From: Planctomycetota bacterium
Lineage (GTDB): Bacteria; Planctomycetota; Phycisphaerae; Sedimentisphaerales; Anaerobacaceae
Direction: 5' to 3'
Assembly: GCA_019456145.1 (NCBI GenBank)
Contig: VRUL01000002.1
Coordinates: 1 to 64,000, forward strand
DNA length: 64,000 bases
The notes below the pieces were generated by a model. It had not been told where the DNA came from and did no database searches. It saw only the letters and a program-made list of their open reading frames with translations. This document shows, one piece after another, positions 8,713-16,502 of the stretch. Made by a program: the position numbers and the translations under genes. Each line of letters opens with the position of its first letter. The first letter of the stretch is position 1.

Positions 8713-9192
8713 ATGATCGACCAAATATGTCTTCACGATGCGCTGTTAGAAGGTGCAAAAGAAGTTTTTGAAACAATGGTCTTTATGGACATTGAAGAAT
8801 CCCTTGAAACCGACCAGGATATAGAAAATTGGGCTTTGTTAGGCTCAATAACATTCAAGGGCGGCATGGAAGGATGTTTGTCTTTTTGCAGCAACGTATC
8901 ATGTGCCAAAGCTATCGCATCAAATATGCTTGGACTTGATGCAAACAAGGAACCCAGCGAAGAAGATGTATGCGATGCTATTGGTGAAATAGCCAATATG
9001 CTTATGGGAAGTGTAAAGGCACGTATACTGGATAAGTTCGAAACTCTCGAAGTTTCGATACCTTCAGTCGTTAGCGGGAGGAAGCTCGAAAATAATTTAG
9101 GGGATGGAGCAAACAAAATTTTAGTCAAACTTAATATTGAAGATAAACATGTGGCGGAACTCTCTCTGTTATACAGAGAAAACACTAAATAG
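8713..9192 (+). CDS. cheX: CheX-like CheY-P phosphatase
   Basis: A 159-residue protein of the CheC/CheX/FliY family, which dephosphorylates CheY-P and resets the signal. The active-site pattern ExxN is present once as E92 and N95 in DAIGEIANMLMGSVK, and GGMEGCLSFCSN matches the beta strand of the family. One catalytic helix and a length near 155 fit CheX better than CheC, which usually has two such helices. It lies between cheY and the CheC-like/CBS fusion, all in one direction and closely spaced. Confidence 0.88.
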   Translation: MIDQICLHDALLEGAKEVFETMVFMDIEESLETDQDIENWALLGSITFKGGMEGCLSFCSNVSCAKAIASNMLGLDANKEPSEEDVCDAIGEIANMLMGSVKARILDKFETLEVSIPSVVSGRKLENNLGDGANKILVKLNIEDKHVAELSLLYRENTK

Positions 9193-9229
9193 CTGTCAAA
9201 CATACTAACAAGAAATCCAGGCCTGGCAA

Positions 9230-10780
9230 ATGCCTACATCCCAAACAGAAGTTCAATCACAAGCTGTAGAACTGTCAGCAGAAGCGATGGAGACCTTTTG
9301 CGAAGACATCTCCGGCATGTTCGGCGCAAAAATAACATGTGGCAAACTGGAAGCTGCCAGCGAAACTGTTGAGGGCCTTAAAAACCGTTTTAAGAATTTT
9401 GTAGCCGTCAATTGTGTCAAAACCGATGGTTCTTTAGAGGGGACTTTCCAAATAATCATCGACCGGGAGGGAATATTTATTCTGGCCGGTCTGATAACTA
9501 TGCCGGAACAGATGACTTCTTTATTAGAAAAATGTGTGGGACCTGCAAAAATTGAGCAAAACTTAAAGAGTGGCTCACTCAAAGATGCAGAGGAAGCACA
9601 GGATGCTTTGGCAGAAGCGGGCAATCTGTTTATCGGATCCTGGGACAGGACTTTTCGTGAAGGCATGGAAGACCATGGCCACTTTGTGCAGTCAAACACT
9701 TTTATTGGCCAACCGTGGGACAATCCCGAGAAAACAATTAACCTGACCAAGGACGAGGAATTGCTGTATGTCCCGTACACGATGAAAATCGAGCCATACC
9801 CGGATTTTCATTGCGACGTTATTTTCCCATTAGCACTCTTTTCTAAAACTGAAGCAAAACTCAAGATAGAAGCCGAGGCAAAAGCCAAGGTAGAAGCCGA
9901 GGAAAAAGCCAAGGCAGAAATCGAGGCAAAAGATAAGGCAGAAGCCGAGGAAAAAGCCAAGGCAGAAGCCGAGGAAAAAGCCAAGGCAGAAACCGAAGAA
10001 AAAGCCAAGGCAGAAGCAGAAGAACAAACCAAGGCAGAAACCGAGGAAAAAGCTAAGGCAGAACCCGAAGCTGAGGAGAAGAACGAAGCCGAAAATGATA
10101 AAAAAGAAAGTGTCACAAAAGAAGATTCTGAAACAGCCGCTGAAACAAAAAGTCATGATAACGATACAGATGTTCCCGAAGAGGCTGTTAAGCAAGAAGA
10201 GGTAACAACAATTGAGTCTGATGAGACTGAACAGGAAGCAGTTTCTGAATCCATACAAAAAATGGTACAGTCACCAGCCCATCTCCCTGGTGAGCATACA
10301 CTCCCATCTTTAGCAATATGCGCAAAAGACATTATGCAAAAAGACGTCGTCTGGGGCAATCCGGACGAAAGCGTCCAGCAGGCTCTTACAAAAATGCAGC
10401 AGGCAGATTCAGGCTATATGATTGCAGGGACAGACGGCGTAATTGAAGGAATTGTATCAAAGTCTGATATAACAGGAGCAATCAGCCCCTATCTACGGCC
10501 TTTATTTGCCAAATGGCGCCGACCTCTGGACGATGCTACACTTCAAATCAAGATCAAATGGATAATGGCCAGACCGGTTCGCACTATAAAGCCTGGAACG
10601 TCGCTTGAAGCAATAATGGAAAGTATGAGCCAGTTGGGCGGACGATGTATGCCTGTAGTAGACCAGCAAAGCAAGGTGCAAGGCTTGGTAACAGTATTTG
10701 ATATTTTCAAAGCGTTATTGCAATATACTTCGAACGTTTCCACCACAGGTAAAACAAACCAAGCACCTCCTTTGGTATGA
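9230..10780 (+). CDS. CheC/CheX-like domain fused through a charged repeat helix to a CBS pair
   Basis: Three parts are visible in 516 residues. Residues about 10-200 resemble the CheC/CheX fold, with a single ExxN signature at E129/N132 in DALAEAGNLFIGSWDRTF, suggesting CheY-P phosphatase or binding activity. Residues about 205-290 are an Ala/Glu/Lys repeat (AEEKAKAE units), probably a long single helix or coiled coil. Residues about 365-500 form two CBS motifs (KDIMQKDVVWGNPDESV and IKWIMARPVRTIKPGTSLE), a Bateman module that typically binds AMP, ATP or similar nucleotides. The combination suggests phosphatase activity tuned by nucleotide state, which is inference. I know no standard name for this architecture. 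It is third in the cheY-cheX cluster. Confidence 0.8.
   Translation: MPTSQTEVQSQAVELSAEAMETFCEDISGMFGAKITCGKLEAASETVEGLKNRFKNFVAVNCVKTDGSLEGTFQIIIDREGIFILAGLITMPEQMTSLLEKCVGPAKIEQNLKSGSLKDAEEAQDALAEAGNLFIGSWDRTFREGMEDHGHFVQSNTFIGQPWDNPEKTINLTKDEELLYVPYTMKIEPYPDFHCDVIFPLALFSKTEAKLKIEAEAKAKVEAEEKAKAEIEAKDKAEAEEKAKAEAEEKAKAETEEKAKAEAEEQTKAETEEKAKAEPEAEEKNEAENDKKESVTKEDSETAAETKSHDNDTDVPEEAVKQEEVTTIESDETEQEAVSESIQKMVQSPAHLPGEHTLPSLAICAKDIMQKDVVWGNPDESVQQALTKMQQADSGYMIAGTDGVIEGIVSKSDITGAISPYLRPLFAKWRRPLDDATLQIKIKWIMARPVRTIKPGTSLEAIMESMSQLGGRCMPVVDQQSKVQGLVTVFDIFKALLQYTSNVSTTGKTNQAPPLV
9850..10090 (+). repeat. In-gene 24-bp minisatellite coding for AEEKAKAE units
   Basis: The stretch repeats a degenerate 24-bp unit, about GCCGAGGAAAAAGCCAAGGC plus four bases, roughly eight to ten times in frame. 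It encodes the charged helix linking the CheC-like and CBS parts. Repeat number could vary by slippage without breaking the frame. Confidence 0.85.
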
Positions 10781-11134
10781 AGCATACCTCGTATCGCACT
10801 TCACGCTCCACCCTTTTATTGAACGGCAAATATATAAATTGCTTTGGCGCTCATTTGAAAGGTACTATTAGCCCCTGCGGCCGACGCTCAAGGGACAATG
10901 CCTAAGACACCTCTGTTGGATTAACCATTATCGGCACAAGACTGCGACGCTCAACCATCGTACAATAATTCTGATTTATCACCAAATTACTGGATTTTCC
11001 CAAACAAATCTAAAACACCGTTTTAGTCTCAAATCAGGTACTTTCCGAAATTCATTACTACCCTATAAATGTCGAAAAATAATACTGATATTAATGTATC
11101 TCGATGCGCAACCTTGAGATAAAGAAGGAACGGC
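10781..11134 (+). promoter_or_regulatory. cheA upstream region with shared promoter-like motif at 11031-11083
   Basis: A 354-bp gap without a convincing gene. At 11031-11083 it carries AAATCAGGTACTTTCCGAAA, then at the usual spacing ATGTCGAAAAATAAT, matching the motif before cheW1 and cheW2. The motif ends about 50 nt before the cheA ATG, the distance expected for a promoter with a short leader, unlike the cheW copies with 250-270 nt. The rest of the gap shows nothing recognisable. Confidence 0.55.
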
Positions 11135-13222
11135 ATGCAAGACAACAATAAACTCATAGAACTTATAGAACAAATGGCTTGCGGTGTTAATATGTTAAGC
11201 CCCAAAGACCTGTCGGAGCTTGACGGCCTTCAAACAATCCTCAATGAAATTAACCAAAATATAGCCACGATAAACGATGGGCCCGTACAACTGCTGGAAC
11301 AAGCCAGGGGCACTGGTTCTGAGTTGACCGAACTGCTGCAGAAAATATTACAAAAGGAAGTAAAATATACTAACAAGTCAATTAAGTCGGTAACACAGGT
11401 GGTCTCTACCCTTCAAAACCTTGTTGAGCAAATCACCGAGTCTCAACCCGAGGATGGTTCCATACCATCCGAAGAGGATTCATCTCAAAGCGATGAAACG
11501 ACTCCACAGGAAATATCTATTCCAGAAGAAGATGTACCGCTAATACTGGATTTTATCACAGAATCCAGCGAGCACATTGAATCTGCCGAAGCGGGATTGC
11601 TCGAACTTGAAACCAAACCGGATGACAAAGATGTGCTCAACCAGATATTTCGATCCTTTCATACCATAAAGGGAATGGCCGGCTTTCTGAACCTTACCGA
11701 GATAGGCTCCCTCGCGCATTCAGCAGAAAATTTGCTTGATCTCGCCCGTAAGGATGAACTCGTGCTGGCAGATGAAAATTGCGACATTGTTTTCGAATCA
11801 ATTGATATGATAAAAAAGATGATTGTCGCATTGAAAGAGGCAGTTGAGACCGACAAACCTATAACTGCGCAGAAACATCTGACACAGTTATTGGCAAAAT
11901 TGAAAGCATCCGCAGAAGGTCAGAATCTTGCTATTGTTCTCGATACACCCGAGGGGCAAAAAAAAGACCAGGAGCTGGATGATATTTTGACAGACCAGGA
12001 TGAAAACAAAAGCAAGGATGATTTTTCACCAGCGAAGACAAAAGCCAAAACCCTTTCCGGCGACGAAAAGATAAAAGTCAGCACCGTTCGTCTCGACGAT
12101 CTGCTAAATATGGTCGGAGAGCTGGTAATCGCTCAATTGATGGTCGCTGAAGAAGCAAACACAAACCTGGCATCTGAGCACAGCCTGAATCGTAAAGTTG
12201 GCCATCAGGGCAAAATCACCCGTGAACTACAGGAATTGTCAATGTCGATGCGGATGGTTCCAATTGCAGGTGTCTTTCAGAAAATGGCCAGGCTTGTTCG
12301 TGACCTCTCACACAAAGCTGGCAAGAAAATAAACTTTATCACTTCGGGTGAGGAAACGGAACTCGACCGAAGCATAGTTGATAAGATCGCTGACCCTCTC
12401 GTGCATATGGTACGAAACTCCATTGACCACGGTATCGAATCGCCACAGGAACGCACAAACAAAGGAAAGAATCCAACAGGAATAATCAAACTGCGCGCTT
12501 TCCACCAGGCCGGAAACATTGTTGTTGAAATTGAAGACGACGGCAAAGGCCTTGACAAAAATCGCATCCTGGAAAAAGCAATTGACAATGGTATTGTCAA
12601 AGCGAATCAAGTCTTGAGTGACGAAGAAATATTCAAGCTGATCTTTCATGCAGGTCTCTCAACCGCTCAGAAAGTAACAAGTGTGTCCGGCCGTGGGGTG
12701 GGGATGGACGTTGTAAAGAAAAACATCGAATCCTTGCGAGGTAAGGTGGATATACATTCGACAACAGACATGGGAACTACATTTACCATACGTATGCCCT
12801 TGACACTGGCAATCATAGATGGCCAGATTGTAAAGATAGGAAGCGACCGTTATATTATCCCGATAAACTCGATAGTACAGACTCTTAGGCCGGAGGCTAA
12901 CCAAATCTCATCTATTCAGAACCGCGCTGAAATGGCAATGGTACACGATCAACTTTTGCCTCTGGTCCGTCTTTATAAACTATTTAGCGTTGTCCCAACA
13001 ACAGAAGACCCAACCAAGTCACTGCTGGTTACAGTCGAAGAGGACAACAAAAAATGCTGTTTTCTTGTGGACGAATTACTGGGCCAGCAGCAAATAGTAA
13101 TAAAGAGCTTAAGTAAAGGTTTAGGCAAACTAAAAGGGATCTCCGGTGGAGCAATCATGGGTGATGGAAGAGTCAGCCTGATACTTGATGTCCCCGGTTT
13201 GATGGAATTGGCCCAAAGCTAA
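11135..13222 (+). CDS. cheA: Chemotaxis histidine kinase CheA
   Basis: A 695-residue CheA. The first ~135 residues are an unusual helical, acidic extension. The HPt (P1) domain follows at about 140-245, with the phospho-acceptor His176 in SFHTIKGMAG. No clear P2 CheY-binding domain separates it from the P3 dimerisation helices (from about 313, VSTVRLDDLLNMVGELV). The ATPase has the N box HMVRNSIDHGIE, G1 EIEDDGKGLD and G2 GRGVGMDVV. A CheW-like regulatory domain ends the protein (about 560-690, ending ISGGAIMGDGRVSLILDV). It phosphorylates CheY and CheB in response to receptor arrays. cheR follows 21 nt downstream in one evident operon. Confidence 0.97.
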   Translation: MQDNNKLIELIEQMACGVNMLSPKDLSELDGLQTILNEINQNIATINDGPVQLLEQARGTGSELTELLQKILQKEVKYTNKSIKSVTQVVSTLQNLVEQITESQPEDGSIPSEEDSSQSDETTPQEISIPEEDVPLILDFITESSEHIESAEAGLLELETKPDDKDVLNQIFRSFHTIKGMAGFLNLTEIGSLAHSAENLLDLARKDELVLADENCDIVFESIDMIKKMIVALKEAVETDKPITAQKHLTQLLAKLKASAEGQNLAIVLDTPEGQKKDQELDDILTDQDENKSKDDFSPAKTKAKTLSGDEKIKVSTVRLDDLLNMVGELVIAQLMVAEEANTNLASEHSLNRKVGHQGKITRELQELSMSMRMVPIAGVFQKMARLVRDLSHKAGKKINFITSGEETELDRSIVDKIADPLVHMVRNSIDHGIESPQERTNKGKNPTGIIKLRAFHQAGNIVVEIEDDGKGLDKNRILEKAIDNGIVKANQVLSDEEIFKLIFHAGLSTAQKVTSVSGRGVGMDVVKKNIESLRGKVDIHSTTDMGTTFTIRMPLTLAIIDGQIVKIGSDRYIIPINSIVQTLRPEANQISSIQNRAEMAMVHDQLLPLVRLYKLFSVVPTTEDPTKSLLVTVEEDNKKCCFLVDELLGQQQIVIKSLSKGLGKLKGISGGAIMGDGRVSLILDVPGLMELAQS

Positions 13223-13243
13223 CTATTTCCAGGAACTATATAC

Positions 13244-14092
13244 GTGGATACATTAATGGTACAAAGCGTTGTGTTAAGCGATAGAGACTTCCGCAAAATC
13301 AGCGACCTGGTCTACAAACACTGCGGGATTAATCTGCATACCGGCAAAAAGGAACTGGTTCGTGCCAGGTTGGCAAAAAGATTGCGCCTGGGGAAATTCA
13401 AAACATTTCAGCAATATATGAAGCATGTACTCAAAGATAAAACCGGAAAGGAATTTTCAGTACTCGTTGACTCCCTCAGTACTAACCTGACAAGTTTCTT
13501 CCGCGAAGCACAGCATTTTGAATTCTTACGGAGTCAATTCTTGCCGGCCATGCTGGAGCAAAAACGTAAAAAACACAACTTTAAAATACGAGCATGGAGT
13601 GCCGGCTGCTCGTCCGGAGAAGAGCCGTATTCCATGGCTATCACTTTGCTTGAAGCGGTAAAGGGCAAGGGCCGCTGGGATACGAAAGTCCTGGCTACAG
13701 ACATTTCAACAAGTATGCTTGAAATTGCCAAAACCGGTATCTACGACTCTGAAAGAATTAAGCCTGTTCCATCCCTTCAAAAGCAGAAGTATCTGGTGTC
13801 ACATCGTAAGAACAAACAAAAGGTGTTCGAAGTAAGAAAATGCCTCAGAGATGATGTAATCTTTACCTATTTGAATCTGATGAATGATTGGCCGATTAAG
13901 GGTCCACTGGATTTCATCTTCTGTCGAAACGTAATGATATACTTTGACAAGACAACACAGGAGTGTTTGATAAACCGCTTTTGGGATTTGCTGGATTCTG
14001 GAGCTGTTTTATTCACCGGGCATTCGGAATCATTAACCGGCGTTAAGCACAAATTCAAATATATTCAGCCGACGATTTATATGAAACCATAG
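13244..14092 (+). CDS. cheR: Chemotaxis receptor methyltransferase CheR
   Basis: A 282-residue SAM-dependent methyltransferase that methylates glutamates of chemoreceptors. The N-terminal helical CheR domain (about 10-75) is followed by the SAM-binding core with IRAWSAGCSSGEEPYS (about 114-129), TDISTSMLEIAKTGIY and DFIFCRNVMIYFD. Family length is normal. The GTG start at 13244 has AGGAA nearby; an ATG at 13259 would remove five residues. There is no TPR extension and no NWETF tail on the visible receptor, so methylation probably occurs by direct binding. Confidence 0.96.
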   Translation: MDTLMVQSVVLSDRDFRKISDLVYKHCGINLHTGKKELVRARLAKRLRLGKFKTFQQYMKHVLKDKTGKEFSVLVDSLSTNLTSFFREAQHFEFLRSQFLPAMLEQKRKKHNFKIRAWSAGCSSGEEPYSMAITLLEAVKGKGRWDTKVLATDISTSMLEIAKTGIYDSERIKPVPSLQKQKYLVSHRKNKQKVFEVRKCLRDDVIFTYLNLMNDWPIKGPLDFIFCRNVMIYFDKTTQECLINRFWDLLDSGAVLFTGHSESLTGVKHKFKYIQPTIYMKP

Positions 14093-14101
14093 GATTCAGA
14101 T

Positions 14102-14587
14102 ATGTTAAAAACAAGGACAATAGTGCATGTATCAGATGCGAAAGTCTCCAATGACCCGGCCGATGTTTTGACTACATATTCGCTGGGGTCATGCATTGGA
14201 GTGTGTTTGTATGACACCGGAACACACATCGGAGGTATGCTGCATTACCAGCTTCCAAATTCAAATATGGACCCTGAACGAGCAAAAGAAAAGCCGTGTA
14301 TGTTCGCTGATACCGGAATGAAGATTTTGGTTGATAAATTAGTGTCAATGGGTGTAAACAAAAAACGAATGCAGGTAAAAATAGCAGGTGGAGCAGCAAT
14401 GGACACCGGACCAAAGGGATTTGATATCGGAAAAAGAAACCACCTTGCCATAAGGAAAATCCTGTGGAAAAATGGGATGTTCATTGATGCCGAAGACATC
14501 GGCGGTGACTCACCTCGAAATATGTATATGAATGTCGCTAATGGCGCTGTAACAATCAGGTCTGATGGACTTGAGAAGGGTTTATAA
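14102..14587 (+). CDS. cheD: Chemoreceptor glutamine deamidase CheD, copy 1
   Basis: A 161-residue CheD, which deamidates receptor glutamines and in several bacteria also binds CheC to tune receptor activity. The cysteine-protease-like catalytic residues are T25, C31 (YSLGSCIGVCLYD) and H48 (GGMLHYQLP), with the same spacing as in characterised CheD. The signature KIAGGAAM and the FDIGKRNHLAIRKIL helix are present. It starts 9 nt after cheR. A second copy lies at 15942-16424. The presence of CheC/CheX-like proteins in the locus fits CheC-CheD regulation. Confidence 0.94.
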   Translation: MLKTRTIVHVSDAKVSNDPADVLTTYSLGSCIGVCLYDTGTHIGGMLHYQLPNSNMDPERAKEKPCMFADTGMKILVDKLVSMGVNKKRMQVKIAGGAAMDTGPKGFDIGKRNHLAIRKILWKNGMFIDAEDIGGDSPRNMYMNVANGAVTIRSDGLEKGL

Positions 14588-14629
14588 TAAAAATAACTTG
14601 AAACCGATCGTTTATATGGGAGATGTATT

Positions 14630-15457
14630 ATGGCTCTAAATATATTAATTGTGGATGACTCGCGCATTACCAGAACATCTATACAGCACATCATCAGTAT
14701 GGTTGACCTGGAAATCGGGCAGATATTAGAGGCGGAAAACGGGCAGGAAGCTTTGAAAGTCCTCACCGAAGCAGATGTGGATCTGGTACTTGCCGATTTG
14801 AATATGCCCAAAATGGGCGGTGCTGAAATGATCCGTCATATGAAATCCTCGGAGGCCACAAAATCAATCCCCGTTGTAGTCGTCTCCACCGAATCCAGAA
14901 CAACCCGAATCAAGAACCTCTTGGCCGAAGGAGTGAAAGAATATCTGCACAAACCTTTTACACCGGAAGAGTTCAGGCAAATTATACAGACACTCTGGAA
15001 TAAACAAACTCCAGAACTCGGCGATCTTTTGACCAAAGCTATGGCAGAGGCACTTGAAACAATGGCCTTTTTGACCGTTATACCGATGGAAGATGACCTG
15101 CCTGTTCCGGAAAAAACCATAGTGGCTGAAATCGGTTTCTCCGGGGCAAAATCCGGAAAAATCCAAATAATCGCCGGTTTGGACTTTTGTAAAATTCTTG
15201 CAGAAAATATAGGGGCCCTTGAAAAGGCCGATAAGCAAGCTGCTTGCGATGCCCTGAAAGAGTTCTCAAACGTCACATGTGGATTGTTTCTCCCTATGGT
15301 TGTCTCCTCGACAGCGGATATGTTTGATATTACTGTTCCAAAGATCAAGAGCTGTAGTAATTCGTCACAATGGGAAGAGTTTGTGGCAGACTGCAGCAGC
15401 GATACATTAAATATCGAAGGTCATGCTATAGCCACCAGACTGATTTTAAAAGACTAA
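14630..15457 (+). CDS. Receiver domain fused to CheX-like phosphatase domain
   Basis: A 275-residue two-domain protein. Residues 1-122 are a CheY-like receiver with D9/D10, the phospho-acceptor D56 (LADLNMPKMGG), VSTES and HKPFTPEEF. Residues about 130-275 are CheX/CheC-like, with ExxN at E211 and N214 (DALKEFSNVTCG). This could act as a phosphate sink with its own phosphatase, or as a phosphorylation-gated phosphatase acting on CheY; both are inference. It is encoded between cheD1 and an HPt gene within the cheA operon. Its receiver resembles the stand-alone CheY at 8284. Confidence 0.87.
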   Translation: MALNILIVDDSRITRTSIQHIISMVDLEIGQILEAENGQEALKVLTEADVDLVLADLNMPKMGGAEMIRHMKSSEATKSIPVVVVSTESRTTRIKNLLAEGVKEYLHKPFTPEEFRQIIQTLWNKQTPELGDLLTKAMAEALETMAFLTVIPMEDDLPVPEKTIVAEIGFSGAKSGKIQIIAGLDFCKILAENIGALEKADKQAACDALKEFSNVTCGLFLPMVVSSTADMFDITVPKIKSCSNSSQWEEFVADCSSDTLNIEGHAIATRLILKD

Positions 15458-15481
15458 GAGATTGCTATCAGGATATATTTT

Positions 15482-15859
15482 ATGAAGGCTAAAGATTTTT
15501 CAGGAATAAGAAATAATGGTCCTCTACCAAATCCACAAGAAATGGAAATGCCAGAGGACTTCAGTGACTTATTAGATGATTATGTAGAGTCAACTAATTC
15601 GTCACTGGACGAACTTGAACAAGTAACTTTAGCATACGAGGCAGCCAATGACCGTGAGGGAAATGCCGTAACTATAAGACGGATTATACATAAGATCAAG
15701 GGTGAATCCGCAATGGTAGGTATTGACGAAATGTCTGATTTTTGCCACCAGGCTGAATTCGCCTTTGAGGAACTTACTGAAGATAAACGCCCGGATATGT
15801 TGCTGAGATTTAAGGATTGGACCTGTACCGCTCTACATAACTTGGCAGAGAGGATTTGA
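15482..15859 (+). CDS. Stand-alone HPt phosphotransfer protein
   Basis: A 125-residue protein with a four-helix HPt domain at about 27-122. The phospho-acceptor is His70 in RRIIHKIKGESAMVG, followed by the family's DMSDFCHQAE-type helix. It could shuttle phosphate between receivers in this locus, for example the hybrid kinase at 18690-21399, the REC-CheX fusion, CheY or CheB. The first ~25 residues are Pro/Glu-rich and disordered. It starts 24 nt after the REC-CheX gene. Partners cannot be read from sequence. Confidence 0.85.
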   Translation: MKAKDFSGIRNNGPLPNPQEMEMPEDFSDLLDDYVESTNSSLDELEQVTLAYEAANDREGNAVTIRRIIHKIKGESAMVGIDEMSDFCHQAEFAFEELTEDKRPDMLLRFKDWTCTALHNLAERI

Positions 15860-15941
15860 CCAAAACTACCAATCAGTATTAACCGCATATTTGAGAACGT
15901 TCGGTCGACAACCTAAGCATAACTAACTATAGACTCCTGAT

Positions 15942-16424
15942 ATGCCAAAAACAATAGTAAATATATCTGACGCCAAGGTTTCCAATAATCCAGAGGATGT
16001 CCTGGTAACATTTTCGTTGGGCTCATGCATTGGCGTCTGCTTATATGACAGGACGGTACAAACCGGTGGTATGCTGCATTACCTGCTTCCAAATTCAGCA
16101 GAAAACGTCAGGAAGGCAAAACAAAAACCGTTTATGTATGCTGACACGGGTATGGAATTGTTACTTGGAAAACTCTTGTCAATGGGAACAAACAAAAAAA
16201 AAATGCAGGTAATAATTGCCGGAGGAGCAGCTACATTGAAAGTTATAGCCAAAGGATTTGATATAGGCAAACGAAACTATCTGGCCATCAGGAAAATTTT
16301 GTGGAGTAATGGTATGTTCATTAACGCCGAGGAAATCGGCGACTCCTCACCTCGAACTTTGTATATGAATATCGCTGATGGTACTGTAACAATTAGCTCT
16401 AAAGGTATGAAGAAAAGTCTATAA
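15942..16424 (+). CDS. cheD: Chemoreceptor glutamine deamidase CheD, copy 2
   Basis: A 160-residue paralogue of the cheD at 14102, similar along the whole length. The catalytic residues T23, C29 (FSLGSCIGVCLYD) and H46 (GGMLHYLLP) are intact, so it is likely active. The main differences are in the 50-60 loop (SAENVRKAKQKPF) and GGAATLKVIAKGFD. The tandem pair with two genes between them suggests local duplication followed by divergence, perhaps to serve different receptors or CheC-like partners. It lies 78 nt upstream of cheB. Confidence 0.93.
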   Translation: MPKTIVNISDAKVSNNPEDVLVTFSLGSCIGVCLYDRTVQTGGMLHYLLPNSAENVRKAKQKPFMYADTGMELLLGKLLSMGTNKKKMQVIIAGGAATLKVIAKGFDIGKRNYLAIRKILWSNGMFINAEEIGDSSPRTLYMNIADGTVTISSKGMKKSL

Positions 16425-16502
16425 TGTATTCTTAAATATAAATAGTATGGGTCCGGTTTCAAGAAAAGTCAGCTAAAGCCGGATAATTCAGGGAAAACAA
16501 TT

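Noticed and set aside
9808..10258. Antisense open frames (Ser/Phe/Gly-rich) opposite the charged repeat
   Set aside because: They are produced by the 24-bp repeat read on the other strand and have no signals of a gene.
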